A DNA stretch of 64,000 nt from Gammaproteobacteria bacterium (GCA_020445405.1 JAGRGQ010000003.1:1-64000), one strand, 5' to 3'. Positions 15,880 through 25,042 are shown, counted from the stretch's first letter. Numbers and translations are program-made. Notes: generated by a model from the letters alone, not told the origin.

Positions 15880-16683
15880 ATGAACACAGCAACCGCCAAG
15901 AAAGTTGAGACTGCAACCCCGGAATTCGCCATCCAGACCAATAAACTCGATCTTTGGTACGGCACCTTTCAGGCCCTGTTCCAAGTCGATCTGTCGATCA
16001 GAAGCGGTATCATCACGTCGCTGATCGGTCCTTCAGGCTGCGGCAAGTCCACGTTCCTGCGCAGCGTCAACCGCATCAACGAGCGACTTGGCTATGTCCG
16101 CATCGAAGGTACCGTGAACGTGTTCGACAAGAATATATACGACAGCGATGTGGAGCTGGTGCAGCTGCGGAAACAGGTCGGCATGGTATTCCAGCGGCCG
16201 AATCCGCTTCCCACCAGCATTCGGGAAAACATTCTCTATGGACACAAACTGCACAATAAGGGAAAACGCCTGTCACGCAGCGACCAGGATCAGATCGTGG
16301 AGGATGCGCTGAAGCAGGTGCTGCTGTGGGACAAGGTAAAAGACCGGCTGAGTCAGAAGGCCATCAATCTTTCACTGGAAGAGCAGCAAAAACTCTGCAT
16401 CGCCCGCCTGCTGCCGGTACAGCCCCAGATCCTGCTGATGGACGAACCCTGTTCCGCGCTGGACCCAAAGGGAACCGAAGCGGTGGAGGAGTTGATCTGG
16501 GAGCTTGCCGGTAAATACACCATTCTGATCGTCACCCACAACATGGCACAGGCCCGCCGCGCCAGCGAAGAGTGCATATTCATGCTGATGGGAAAGGTGG
16601 TCGAGCACGCGGCGACGGAAAAACTGTTCGTGACGCCGAAGGCCAGGGAGACATCGGACTACATTGAAGGGCGCTACGGCTGA
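15880..16683 (+). CDS. pstB: PstB-like ATPase subunit 2, degenerate signature motif
   Basis: A 267-residue PstB-family ABC ATPase. The nucleotide-binding side is canonical: Walker A GPSGCGKST (50-58), Q-loop Gln105 in VFQRPNPLP, Walker B LLMDEP (186-190) with D-loop SALDP, and H-loop His220 in VTHN. The signature, however, is LSLEEQQ (164-170) in place of LSGGQQQ: both signature glycines are lost. It aligns well with ordinary PstB otherwise and ends DYIEGRYG. It complements the first PstB, which has an intact signature but lost Q- and H-loop residues. A heterodimer would then have one consensus and one degenerate ATP site, as in TAP and other asymmetric ABC proteins. It is separated from the first pstB by a repeat-rich 314-bp gap. 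Confidence 0.92.
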   Translation: MNTATAKKVETATPEFAIQTNKLDLWYGTFQALFQVDLSIRSGIITSLIGPSGCGKSTFLRSVNRINERLGYVRIEGTVNVFDKNIYDSDVELVQLRKQVGMVFQRPNPLPTSIRENILYGHKLHNKGKRLSRSDQDQIVEDALKQVLLWDKVKDRLSQKAINLSLEEQQKLCIARLLPVQPQILLMDEPCSALDPKGTEAVEELIWELAGKYTILIVTHNMAQARRASEECIFMLMGKVVEHAATEKLFVTPKARETSDYIEGRYG

Positions 16684-16814
16684 CCGCCGGCGCTCTCTGC
16701 GGAAAGAGATGTTTTTTACGCGGTCACACCCCGGCGAATACTGCTTCCGGACAGCGAGTATCGGTTGATGACGGCAGGCCGGAAGGTCGCATCGGCTTCA
16801 CCGGAAAACGCGAT

Positions 16815-18140
16815 CTAATGCACCGCCAGGTGCCGTTGTTCCGGCTTTACCCTGCACACCCGGTATTCGGGAAAGGTGCAGCTGAACAGGCTGCCCCGGC
16901 CCGGCTCGCTTTCGATCTCCAGAACGCTGCCGTGGCGGGTCAGTACGTGTTTGACTATAGCCAGACCAAGCCCGGTTCCACCACTCTGGCGCGAGCGTCC
17001 CACGTCCACCCGGTAAAACCGTTCCGTCAGGCGGGGAATGTGCTCAGGCTCGATGCCGATGCCGTCGTCTTTTATCGAGAAGCAGGCCTTACTGCCGTTC
17101 GCGTACCAATGCATCGCGACGGAACCGCCCGGCGGCGTGTATCGCACTGCGTTGAATGCCAGGTTGGAAAAAGCGCTCTCAAGTTCCGATTCGATACCGT
17201 AAAGTCTCAGATCGGCCTCGGTTTTCAGATGTATTCTGTGTTTGCCGCCACTCAGGTTACAGGCCTCCTCTCTCACCGACTGCAGTAGTTCCGCCACATT
17301 CACCTGTTCATGACCGACGGCCTGCTCTTGCGTCTCCAGACGAGACAGCATCAGAAGATCCGCCACAATGCGCTGCATCCGGTCTGTCTGCTGCCGCATC
17401 TGCGACACCACATGCTGCCATTCACCCAGGCGCGACTCGTCGCCGCTCTCGGCAATGGCTTCGAGGTAGCCATGAATCACGGTCAGCGGCGTGCGCATTT
17501 CATGAGAGACATTGGCAACGAAATCCCGCCGCACCGTTTCGAGTTGATGCAGCCGGGTGATGTCTCTGGCCTGCAGCAGACATTTTCCCTTGCCGTAGGG
17601 GACGATGCGAACCTCCAGGCTGATACTGTCGTCCAGTGGGGCCGGTATCTGCAGTGGGCGAACATAGTCGCCCTCGAGAAGATAGGCGTTAAAAATGGAA
17701 TCCGGTATTATCTCGACGATGCTCCGGTTGCGGTCCCTTTTCCCATCCAGACCCAATACCTGCCTTGCCACATCGTTCCACCACTCCATCCTGCCCTTCT
17801 CATCCAGAATGACGGTCGCATCGGGCAGCGCGTTGGTGGATTCGTGGAAGCCCGCGAGAATCCTGCCGAGTTTGCGTTTGCGTTTTCGCGCACGTTCACG
17901 CTTCGCCTCGGCCAACTCGATTATCGAACCCCAGATGCCTACTGCGAAGGGAGGATGGGCACTTTTCGGGCTTCTCTGCCAGGCATTCAACAGATGTATC
18001 TGCAGCAGCTGCCAGCAGAAATAGAGCGTGAACAGAGACAAAAGAGTTACCGCGGGATGGTCGATCCAGAAGCCTGCCAGCGCCCCGATCACGCCGATCG
18101 GAAGAACAATCAGCAGTTCCCGGCGCCAGTTCTGAAGCAT
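16815..18140 (-). CDS. phoR: Phosphate regulon sensor histidine kinase PhoR
   Basis: A 441-residue membrane-bound histidine kinase. Two N-terminal membrane segments (about 8-28 and 30-50) have almost no periplasmic loop between them, which is typical of PhoR. A basic cytoplasmic linker (KRERARKRKRKLGR) and a PAS domain (ALPDATVILDEKGRMEWWNDVA) follow. The HisKA box is FVANVSHEMRTPLTVIHGYLE. The HATPase domain has the N box (LAFNAVRYTPPGG), G1 (IKDDGIGIEPEHI) and G2 (GGTGLGLAIVKHV). It follows phoB with a 2-bp gap and converges on the second pstB. The PAS domain probably receives the phosphate signal from PhoU and the Pst transporter. Confidence 0.95.
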   Translation of the reverse strand: MLQNWRRELLIVLPIGVIGALAGFWIDHPAVTLLSLFTLYFCWQLLQIHLLNAWQRSPKSAHPPFAVGIWGSIIELAEAKRERARKRKRKLGRILAGFHESTNALPDATVILDEKGRMEWWNDVARQVLGLDGKRDRNRSIVEIIPDSIFNAYLLEGDYVRPLQIPAPLDDSISLEVRIVPYGKGKCLLQARDITRLHQLETVRRDFVANVSHEMRTPLTVIHGYLEAIAESGDESRLGEWQHVVSQMRQQTDRMQRIVADLLMLSRLETQEQAVGHEQVNVAELLQSVREEACNLSGGKHRIHLKTEADLRLYGIESELESAFSNLAFNAVRYTPPGGSVAMHWYANGSKACFSIKDDGIGIEPEHIPRLTERFYRVDVGRSRQSGGTGLGLAIVKHVLTRHGSVLEIESEPGRGSLFSCTFPEYRVCRVKPEQRHLAVH

Positions 18141-18142
18141 TG

Positions 18143-18838
18143 TCAGGTGGTTGCCAGTTCAGAGAAACGATAGCCGGCGCCGCGCACAGTCTGGATCATG
18201 CCGTCGACACCGTGCGGTTCCAACGCCTTGCGCAGACGCCTGATATGTACGTCCACCGTTCGCTCTTCGATAAACACGTTGGTTCCCCACACCAGATCCA
18301 GTAAGCGTGACCTGCTGAAGACCTTTTCCTGATGCGTCAGAAAAAAGTGCAGCAGGCGAAATTCGGTGGGACCGAGATCAACCACATCCTCATCCACGCT
18401 GACCCGGTGCGTGGACGGATCCAGTGTGAGCGACCCCGCAACGACCGTCTCCTCGGAGACGTGAGGCGATATACGGCGCAGGATCACCTTGATACGCGCC
18501 ACCAGTTCCCGCGGGGAGAACGGCTTGGTGATATAATCCTCGGCACCGCATTCCAGTCCTCGGATCTTATCATCCTCTTCCCCCCTGGCGGTAAGCAGAA
18601 TGACCGGGATCTCTCTGGTGAGACGATCCATTTTCAGCTCGCGGGTCAGTTCAACACCGCTGGTTCCGGGCAACATCCAGTCCATCAGTATGATATCGGG
18701 AGGAGTGGCCGCCACCTGCTGTCGCGCCTCTGCCGCGTCCGCTGCCTGCTGCACCTGAAATTCGGTCTGCGTCAACACGAACACGAGCATGTCGCGAACT
18801 GCGGGCTCGTCCTCCACTACGAGAATTTTCGCTGTCAT
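18143..18838 (-). CDS. phoB: Phosphate regulon response regulator PhoB
   Basis: A 231-residue OmpR/PhoB-family regulator. The receiver domain (1 to about 120) has the acidic pocket in [11 protein letters not shown], the phosphoacceptor Asp in [13 protein letters not shown], the Thr of LLTARGEE and the Lys of DYITKPFSP. The C-terminal winged helix contains [33 protein letters not shown] and [15 protein letters not shown], the recognition region for Pho boxes. A Pho box lies about 50 bp upstream with a correctly placed -10 element, so phoB-phoR is probably autoregulated. The likely targets in this window are pst, phoBR and perhaps the phasin-like gene at 29.8 kb. Confidence 0.97.
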   Translation of the reverse strand: MTAKILVVEDEPAVRDMLVFVLTQTEFQVQQAADAAEARQQVAATPPDIILMDWMLPGTSGVELTRELKMDRLTREIPVILLTARGEEDDKIRGLECGAEDYITKPFSPRELVARIKVILRRISPHVSEETVVAGSLTLDPSTHRVSVDEDVVDLGPTEFRLLHFFLTHQEKVFSRSRLLDLVWGTNVFIEERTVDVHIRRLRKALEPHGVDGMIQTVRGAGYRFSELATT

Positions 18839-18870
18839 AATTTCCTGATAATCAGTAGAAGAATCAGTTT

Positions 18871-18903
18871 ATTACACTGTCAAACAGTTACGGTTTGATG
18901 ACA
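18871..18903 (-). promoter_or_regulatory. Pho box and -10 element of phoBR
   Basis: On the minus strand TGTCATC (18903-18897) and CGTAACT (18892-18886) are 11 bp apart, and a TGTAAT -10 candidate (18876-18871) starts 16 nt after the start of the second half-site. The geometry is identical to the pstS promoter in this window. Confidence 0.75.
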
Positions 18904-18939
18904 TGCGGCACCCCCCCGGCGAATCCGAGGGCGCTGAAA

Positions 18940-19269
18940 CTACCATCGGAACAGCACCCATTGCGGGACGGCAATGTCATCAGGTCCATCCCGGCGCACA
19001 TCCATCACGCCGTCACCGTCGAGATCCAGTAAATAGTAGGGGGGAAAATCGCCGGCCGGTACGATCTTCACCATGTAGACGTGTCCGTTGACACTGTACT
19101 GATGCACCGTCCTGCCCTCCTCCTCTATGATGGTCACTTCGGGTTCAACCGTTTCGCCTCCCTCCACCTCCGGAACGGCGATTTCAGGCGGCTGCTCGCT
19201 GCTCCTCTCCTGCGCCTGAAGCGGCGTCAGGATCAGCAACGGCGTTAACAACAATATGCGGTAGTTCAT
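18940..19269 (-). CDS. DUF2782 family exported protein
   Basis: A 109-residue protein with an N-terminal signal peptide (YRILLLTPLLILTPLQAQ), a Glu/Pro/Val-rich acidic linker, and a compact C-terminal domain. The domain has YSVNGHVYMVKIVPAGDFPPYYLLDLDGDGVMD and a final PQWVLFRW, the pattern of DUF2782. In many gammaproteobacteria this gene lies beside polA. The ATG at 19269 follows AAGGA; a frame extension to 19311 adds residues without signal character. DLDGDGVMD looks like a calcium-type loop, though that is only a resemblance. Function unknown. Confidence 0.85.
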   Translation of the reverse strand: MNYRILLLTPLLILTPLQAQERSSEQPPEIAVPEVEGGETVEPEVTIIEEEGRTVHQYSVNGHVYMVKIVPAGDFPPYYLLDLDGDGVMDVRRDGPDDIAVPQWVLFRW

Positions 19270-19447
19270 CTCTATTTCCTTTTTCTGCCGAAATCGATTT
19301 TCTCCGAACAATCCATCCCTGTCTCACGATAAAATAGGGCCGATCCGGAGGATTACCAGTGGAACGCCGTCAGGAACAATGTCCTGCTTCGTTCCGGCAC
19401 ATGCAGTATCAGTGCAACCTGTTGAATTCCATGGATTTCGACCCCGT

Positions 19448-20170
19448 TCAGAGCTCAAGGAGTTTCTCCCGCTCCTCGCTGGAGGGTTCAAACCCTCTGG
19501 ACTCATAGTGGGAGAATATCGCGTCAACAATCTCCTGGGGTTGATCGCATACCTGGACAAGAGCGAGATCCACCGGGCTGATGGTACCCGCTTTACACAG
19601 CGTGTTTCGGAACCAGTCCAGCAAACCCCGCCAGAATTCGCTGTTCATCAGAATGATGGGTATTGCGCGGGACTTGCCGGTCTGCACCAGCGTCAACATC
19701 TCCGCCAGCTCATCCAGCGTACCAAAACCGCCCGGCAATACCACATAAGCCGATGCATATTTTACGAACATCACTTTACGTGAAAAAAAGTGTTTGAAAT
19801 GCAGGGAAATATCCTGATATTGGTTCGATTTCTGTTCGTTTGGAAGCTGAATATTGAGCCCGACACTGGGAGAGCGGCCAAGATAACCGCCCTTGTTCGC
19901 CGCCTCCATGATGCCGGGACCGCCACCGCTGACGACAGCGAAACCGCTGTCCGAAAGCAGGCGTGCCACCTGTTCCGCCTTCTGATAGTTGGGATCACTG
20001 CGCGGGGTGCGCGCCGAACCGAATATGCTCACCGACGGTCTTATCGGCGCCAGCCGTTCGAATCCCTCCACGAACTCGGACATGATCTGAAAGACCTTCC
20101 AGGCCTCCCTGTCCAGCTGCCCATCGTTAACAAAGCGGCTGTACTTATCTGATTGATAACGATTTTTCAT
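19448..20170 (-). CDS. LOG family protein (TIGR00730)
   Basis: A 240-residue cytoplasmic protein of the LOG (cytokinin riboside monophosphate phosphoribohydrolase) family. It has VSIFGSARTP at the start of the Rossmann core, SGGGPGIMEAANKGG, and the catalytic signature VVLPGGFGTLDELAEMLTLVQTG (PGGxGTxxE). Enzymes of this family hydrolyse nucleoside monophosphates to base and ribose phosphate. An N-terminal extension of about 40 residues rich in charged amino acids precedes the core, as in the longer bacterial LOG group. The start has GGAG 5 nt upstream. It is divergent from rep. Confidence 0.92.
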   Translation of the reverse strand: MKNRYQSDKYSRFVNDGQLDREAWKVFQIMSEFVEGFERLAPIRPSVSIFGSARTPRSDPNYQKAEQVARLLSDSGFAVVSGGGPGIMEAANKGGYLGRSPSVGLNIQLPNEQKSNQYQDISLHFKHFFSRKVMFVKYASAYVVLPGGFGTLDELAEMLTLVQTGKSRAIPIILMNSEFWRGLLDWFRNTLCKAGTISPVDLALVQVCDQPQEIVDAIFSHYESRGFEPSSEEREKLLEL

Positions 20171-20263
20171 TTTTCTCCGCGACTTGATGCATTCCCCGAT
20201 CCGGTTCCGTCATAATATCAGGAAATATAGTCACCAACCCCGCTGAATCGATAACCTCTCCCC

Positions 20264-22267
20264 ATGTCTGATCTGAATCGCCCCCAGAGGGAAGCCGTAC
20301 GCTATACCGCAGGTCCGCTGCTGGTTCTGGCCGGTGCGGGATCCGGAAAAACGCGGGTCATCACGCACAAAATAGTCCACCTGATAGAGAGCGGTGGATT
20401 GGAACCGCGCCATATCGCCGCCGTGACCTTCACCAACAAAGCGGCGCGCGAAATGAAAGCCCGCGTGGGCAGCCTGCTGCAGGGAAAAAACAGCCGCGGA
20501 CTCCGTATCTCCACTTTTCATATGCTGGGGCTGAACATACTGCGCAGAAATTTTGCCGACCTGGGGTTCAAACCGGGGTTCACGCTGTTCGACGATCAGG
20601 ACAGCGGCAATCTGGTCAGGGAGCTGCTGCAGGGCGACGAATCGGCGGACAATGCCGCAGCGGCCGTCAGCTGGCGCATCTCCGACTGGAAAAACGCGAT
20701 GCTCACGCCGCAGCAGGCTGAGGCACTTGCACAGGATGAGCTGGATGCCCGCGCCGCGCGGGTCTACGCCGGATATCAGAGATCATTGCGCGCCTACAAC
20801 GCGGTGGATTTCGACGATCTGATACTGCTTCCGGTACAGCTGTTTGAACGCTTTCCCGCGACGCTGGAAAGTTGGCAAAATCGCATACGCCATCTGCTGG
20901 TGGACGAGTACCAGGACACCAATCTAAGCCAGTACCGGCTGGTGCGGCAGCTGACCGGCATCAGGCAGGCGCTTACCGTGGTCGGGGACGACGACCAGTC
21001 TATCTACAGCTGGCGCGGCGCCAGACCGGAAAATCTGGCCAGACTGAAGGTGGATTTTCCACGCCTGAAGGTAATTAAACTGGAACAGAACTACCGCTCC
21101 ACCGGCCGCATCCTGAAAGCGGCGAACCAACTCATCGGAAACAACACGCACGTGTTCGAAAAGCGTCTGTGGAGCGATCTCGGTCCCGGCGACAAAATCA
21201 GGGTGATGCCCTGCAAGAACGAACTGCACGAAGCCGAAAAAGTGGTCTCAGAGATTATTCATCACCGTTTCGCCAGCGGCGCTGGAAACGGAGATTATGC
21301 GATCCTCTACCGCGGCAATCATCAGGCTAAACTGTTTGAAGCCGTGCTGCGTCAGCAGAGCATCCCCTACTTCCTCAGCGGCGGCAGTTCGTTTTTCAGC
21401 CGCAGCGAAGTGAAAGACGTGATGGCTTATCTGCGCCTGCTGGCCAATCCCGACGACGATGCCGCTTTTCTGCGGATCATCAACACACCGCGCCGCGAGA
21501 TAGGTCCGGCCACGCTCGAGAAGCTGGGCAACTACGCCACCGGCCGACAGATTTCGCTGCTGACCGCGTGCGCTGAGATCGGACTCGAACAGACACTGGC
21601 GGGACGCCATCTGCAGCGGCTGAGAAGCTTCGCCGGCTGGGTTTCGGATTACCGGCGGCGGGTGGCGTGCGGACAGCCCTCCAGCACCGTTCGGTCGATG
21701 CTCCGGGATCTCGACTACGAAGGCTGGCTGCACGAAAAAAACAGCAGCGACAAGGCGGCAGAGAGGAGCTGGGGGAACGTTTCGGAACTGATCGAATGGC
21801 TGGAGCGCCTCCAGCAACAGGCGGAGCAGGATTCCAGCCTTGCCGACCTGGTCGGCAAACTCACGCTGCAGGATGTACTGGACCGTCAACAGGACGAGAA
21901 CGGCGGCGACCAGGTCCACCTGATGACGCTTCACTCCGCCAAGGGTCTGGAGTTTCCCTATGTTTTCCTGGTCGGTATGGAGGAGGAGCTCCTGCCTCAC
22001 CGCTCCAGTGCCGCGGATGGGACGCTCGAGGAGGAGCGCCGGCTGGCCTACGTGGGAATCACCCGCGCCAGGCGGATGCTTACCATCAGTTACGCCGGCA
22101 AGCGAAAAAAATTCGGTGAAATTATCAGCTGTGAGCCGAGCAGGTTCCTGCAGGAGCTGCCGCAGCAGGAGCTGCTGTGGGAGGGCCGTGACGACGCGCT
22201 ATCCAGCGAGGAAAAAAAACAGCGCGGCAACGCCCACCTGGCCAATCTGCGATCCATGCTGAGTTGA
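20264..22267 (+). CDS. rep: ATP-dependent DNA helicase Rep
   Basis: A 667-residue SF1A helicase, the usual length for Rep, which moves 3'-5' and helps replication forks past obstacles. The Q-motif LNRPQREAVRYTAGPLLVLAGAGSGKTRVITHKI holds Walker A. Motif II is LLVDEYQDTN and motif III is VVGDDDQSIYSWRGA. Motif IV is KLEQNYRSTGRILKAAN. Motif V is MTLHSAKGLEFPYVFLVGMEE and motif VI is EERRLAYVGITRARRML. The lack of the long UvrD C-terminal tail and the overall length favour Rep over UvrD or PcrA. It converges with the following lipoprotein gene with a 10-bp gap. Confidence 0.95.
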   Translation: MSDLNRPQREAVRYTAGPLLVLAGAGSGKTRVITHKIVHLIESGGLEPRHIAAVTFTNKAAREMKARVGSLLQGKNSRGLRISTFHMLGLNILRRNFADLGFKPGFTLFDDQDSGNLVRELLQGDESADNAAAAVSWRISDWKNAMLTPQQAEALAQDELDARAARVYAGYQRSLRAYNAVDFDDLILLPVQLFERFPATLESWQNRIRHLLVDEYQDTNLSQYRLVRQLTGIRQALTVVGDDDQSIYSWRGARPENLARLKVDFPRLKVIKLEQNYRSTGRILKAANQLIGNNTHVFEKRLWSDLGPGDKIRVMPCKNELHEAEKVVSEIIHHRFASGAGNGDYAILYRGNHQAKLFEAVLRQQSIPYFLSGGSSFFSRSEVKDVMAYLRLLANPDDDAAFLRIINTPRREIGPATLEKLGNYATGRQISLLTACAEIGLEQTLAGRHLQRLRSFAGWVSDYRRRVACGQPSSTVRSMLRDLDYEGWLHEKNSSDKAAERSWGNVSELIEWLERLQQQAEQDSSLADLVGKLTLQDVLDRQQDENGGDQVHLMTLHSAKGLEFPYVFLVGMEEELLPHRSSAADGTLEEERRLAYVGITRARRMLTISYAGKRKKFGEIISCEPSRFLQELPQQELLWEGRDDALSSEEKKQRGNAHLANLRSMLS

Positions 22268-22277
22268 TGCCATCCGG

Positions 22278-22718
22278 CTACTTCCAGCCGATCACATCAT
22301 AGCCGCGCTCCCGCAGACAGCGTTCGACATACCTCCGGAATATCGGATTCTGCTCGGTGGAGTCGATTGCGCCCTTTGCTGCGCCGGTCGCGCCACCGGC
22401 CACCGCGCCCGCCACCAGTGTGTCACCGCCGTTACCGCGAATCAGACTCCAGGCTCCCGCGGCAATACCACCGAGCAGTGCACCCGAAGCCGCTTTCCTG
22501 CCCACCTGCCCGTCCCGGTTTTCCTGAACCCCGGCCTGCCTGGCCAATGCCATGCACTCATCGGTATCCCGGTCAGACTGCGCCTTACCGACCGGTTCTT
22601 CGTAGCTGCCGAAGTAAAACAGGGGCCGCGGAGGAGCAGTTGCGCAACCGGCCAGAAGCAGCATCTGCAGTGCCAAAGAGAGCGGGAGGGAAAATCTTCG
22701 ACTTATCGCAGATAACAC
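22278..22718 (-). CDS. Glycine-zipper lipoprotein of unknown function
   Basis: A 146-residue predicted lipoprotein. The signal peptide ends in the lipobox LLAGC (Cys near 25). The mature part has FYFGSYEEPVGKAQSDRDTDECMALARQAGV, then a glycine-zipper-like helix pair (ASGALLGGIAAGAWSLIRGNGGDTLVAGAVAGGATGAAKGA). The C-terminus has RYVERCLRERGYDVIGW. Two cysteines in the soluble parts (DEC, RCL) may pair. Similar small proteins occur in gammaproteobacteria as outer-membrane glycine-zipper lipoproteins. The start is a GTG at 22718 with AAGGAG 8 nt upstream. Confidence 0.8.
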   Translation of the reverse strand: MLSAISRRFSLPLSLALQMLLLAGCATAPPRPLFYFGSYEEPVGKAQSDRDTDECMALARQAGVQENRDGQVGRKAASGALLGGIAAGAWSLIRGNGGDTLVAGAVAGGATGAAKGAIDSTEQNPIFRRYVERCLRERGYDVIGWK

Positions 22719-22821
22719 GCTGCGGACTCCTTCGGCTTACCCGGTAAAGGCGGCAGATGAACCGGCACATCGCTGATTGTGGTGCGCGCCGTGCCGGTCG
22801 GGGAGCGTATTCCGAGAGAAC

Positions 22822-23373
22822 CTAGAGCTTGCTCAACCAGTCGGCGATCGCGTTGATCTCGTCATCGGATACACCCGCCAGGATGCCTTTCATCAGCATC
22901 GTCTGACCATGGTTGCGCGCACCCGATTTGATGTCCTTCAACTGCTGAGCCAGGTAAGGGGCGTTCTGCCCCGCCAGTCTCGGATACGCAGGCATGATCG
23001 GAGAGTTCGCATCGGCGCCATGACAGGCGGAACAGGTCTTGGCTACGAACAGCGCCGCACCGTCGCCGGCGCCCGCGGGCTGCGCCGTTGCCGCCGCGGC
23101 GGCGGGTGGCTCAGGTTGCGCCGCCGGTGCCGGCGCTTCCTTGACCATTTGCGCCGGTTCAGCTGCAGGTTTGCTCTCGGCCATCGGCTTCACTTCAGCC
23201 GCGGCAGCCGGCTGTTCCGCCACGGGCTGCCCCGCCACGGTAACCTGTCCCACAGGCGCAATGCGTTCCAGAACATCCGCGCGCGACGACTGCGCCAGAA
23301 CCTGACTGCCGGCAACCAGGGCAGCCGCACCAACGACCGCCGCCTTGAAACAATATACTGCCACCTGGCTCAC
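22822..23373 (-). CDS. Cytochrome c (c5-like) with Ala/Pro-rich linker
   Basis: A 183-residue exported monohaem cytochrome. A hydrophobic N-terminal segment (AAVVGAAALVAGSQVLA) is a signal peptide or anchor. A roughly 70-residue Ala/Pro/Glu-rich linker follows. The C-terminal class I domain has the haem-binding CSACH, a PAYPRLAGQNAPYLAQQLKDIKSG segment characteristic of c553/c5-type domains, a Met ligand in the HGQTMLMKGI region, and a final helix DEINAIADWLSKL. The linker suggests a tether between a membrane or partner protein and the haem domain. I prefer the GTG at 23373, with GGAGGGG 7 nt upstream, to the ATG at 23388, which overlaps that site. Confidence 0.9.
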   Translation of the reverse strand: MSQVAVYCFKAAVVGAAALVAGSQVLAQSSRADVLERIAPVGQVTVAGQPVAEQPAAAAEVKPMAESKPAAEPAQMVKEAPAPAAQPEPPAAAAATAQPAGAGDGAALFVAKTCSACHGADANSPIMPAYPRLAGQNAPYLAQQLKDIKSGARNHGQTMLMKGILAGVSDDEINAIADWLSKL

Positions 23374-23635
23374 TGTGGGCCCCTCCATACATCAGCATTT
23401 GATAATGTTAAACGGCAGCAGTATAGCGACAAACCCAAAAAAGATCGACACCACGCATGGACTCGATTTTCAGCGCAAGGTACTATACCTGGTCTTCAAT
23501 CTCGGTATTTCAATCAGGTGCCCGCAAACCGCCCAGGTGGATCAGGGGACGCCACGACAGCAGCGTGAACCCGGCTCGAAACGCCGAGGAAGCGCCCGTA
23601 TCGCGGGTGAACCGCGATATGCGTGAGAGAGATAT

Positions 23636-23711
23636 GCGCCCGTAGCTCAGGGGATAGAGTACCGCCCTCCGAAGGCGGGGGTCACAGGTTCAAATCCTGT
23701 CGGGCGCGCCA
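23636..23711 (+). tRNA. tRNA-Arg (anticodon CCG)
   Basis: A 76-nt tRNA with a 7-bp acceptor stem (GCGCCCG/CGGGCGC), discriminator G and encoded CCA. The anticodon stem is CCGCC/GGCGG around the loop CTCCGAA, so the anticodon is CCG, reading the Arg codon CGG. The T arm is ACAGG-TTCAAAT-CCTGT. No integrated element or repeated 3' end was found next to it. Confidence 0.97.
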
Positions 23712-24001
23712 ATTCTCATCGGGCAGAGGCAACAACCACCCCCCTCTCCCGACGCTTCAGCGTATCGATTCCGGCCCGGTGTGGCGTGTGTCCGGTTGTA
23801 AAGCCCATGCCTGCGTTAACGGCCGCAACACTAAAGCGTTCTCCGGATTCAGCCGTAACCTTACCTGTAATCTCCCGCTCTTCGGGGGACCCCTGGTTTG
23901 AGTTTGGTATCTGCCCTTGAAGTGGAGGATACTTCACGGCTACCATGCTCTGCCCTGCTTCCGGGCCGGCGCAACGGCCACACTAAACTGGAGTCTGCAA
24001 C

Positions 24002-24967
24002 ATGTTTCGCAAAGAGCTGAAGGTCCTGGATTGCACTATCCGGGACGGCGGTCTGATCAACAATTACCAGTTCTCACTGGATTTCGTGAAGAAGGTGTGG
24101 CGGGCAACCTGCGACGCCGGGGTCGATATTGTGGAGCTGGGCAAGAAATTGACCGAGAGCGACGAGTACACCCGGGATAAATACGGCATCTGGAACTTCT
24201 GCGACGACGACGACCTGCGGCGGGTGATCGACTCCCACGAGTGCGAAGATCCACCGCTGGTGGCGGTTATGTTCGATGTGGGCCGGGTGGATATCCGCAA
24301 ACTGCAGCCCCGGGACCAGAGCCCCGCCGACATGATCCGCGTTGCCTGTTACGTGCATCAGATCGATTCCGGCCTGGATCTGGTGAAACGCTGCAAAGAC
24401 CTCGGCTATCTCACTACCATGAACGTGATGGCCGCGTCCGCCGCCATCGAGACCGAGCTGGTGGAGGGGCTGCAGGAGATCGATAAGACCGGCGAGCTGG
24501 ACTATTTATACCTGGTGGACAGCTTTGGTGCGTTCTATTCCGAGCAGGTGACCTATTATCTCAAGCTGTACCAGAAATACGCGCCAAGCAAAGAGCTGGG
24601 TTTTCATGCCCACAACAACCAGCAGCTGGCCTTTTCCAACACCCAGCAGGCGATCATCGACGGGGTCAACCTGCTGGATGCCACCATCAACGGCATCGGC
24701 CGCGGTGCCGGCAACTGCAACCTGGAGCTGCTGCTGAACTTCCTCAAGAATCCGAAGTTCGACGTACGCCCGATCTACAAGGTGATTCAGGAGGAGTTCG
24801 TGCCGCTGCGCGGGCAGATTGAATGGGGCTTCAACGACATCTACGGCATCAGCGGCCATCTTAACCAACACCCCCGCGATGGCATGAAGGTACGCCGCAA
24901 TCCGGCATTGAAAGACAGATGCTACGACTTTTACCTCGAATCCCTGCACCTGGGGGGTGACGTCTGA
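24002..24967 (+). CDS. Aldolase/HMGL-like (DRE-TIM) enzyme
   Basis: A 321-residue cytoplasmic protein with the HMGL-like TIM-barrel fold of 4-hydroxy-2-oxovalerate aldolases, isopropylmalate synthases and related enzymes. The metal-site motif LDCTIRDGGLINNY lies near residue 10. The HAHNNQQLAFSNTQQA segment supplies the two His ligands, and GIGRGAGNCNLE is the family glycine-rich loop. It lacks the DmpG C-terminal communication domain, so it is not a DmpG/DmpF-type catabolic aldolase. Similar single-domain proteins are found in polysaccharide or unusual-sugar contexts, but here it stands alone after tRNA-Arg. The start has GGAG 8 nt upstream. Substrate unknown. Confidence 0.8.
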   Translation: MFRKELKVLDCTIRDGGLINNYQFSLDFVKKVWRATCDAGVDIVELGKKLTESDEYTRDKYGIWNFCDDDDLRRVIDSHECEDPPLVAVMFDVGRVDIRKLQPRDQSPADMIRVACYVHQIDSGLDLVKRCKDLGYLTTMNVMAASAAIETELVEGLQEIDKTGELDYLYLVDSFGAFYSEQVTYYLKLYQKYAPSKELGFHAHNNQQLAFSNTQQAIIDGVNLLDATINGIGRGAGNCNLELLLNFLKNPKFDVRPIYKVIQEEFVPLRGQIEWGFNDIYGISGHLNQHPRDGMKVRRNPALKDRCYDFYLESLHLGGDV

Positions 24968-25004
24968 CGATAGCCCGGTTATGCCGCAAACCGACAACGG
25001 CGGT

Positions 25005-25042
25005 GCCGGAACCCACCCGAAGGGGAGCCGGGGGGTTCCGGC
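25005..25042. terminator. Hairpin between convergent genes
   Basis: GCCGGAACCC and GGGTTCCGGC form a perfect 10-bp stem around an 18-nt loop, between the aldolase-like gene and the facing WDH-repeat gene. There is no U-tract, so terminator function is only plausible. Confidence 0.35.

Noticed and set aside
23636..23711. Integration site of a mobile element at tRNA-Arg
   Set aside because: No integrase, no repeat of the tRNA 3' end was seen nearby, and the flanking genes look like core genes.
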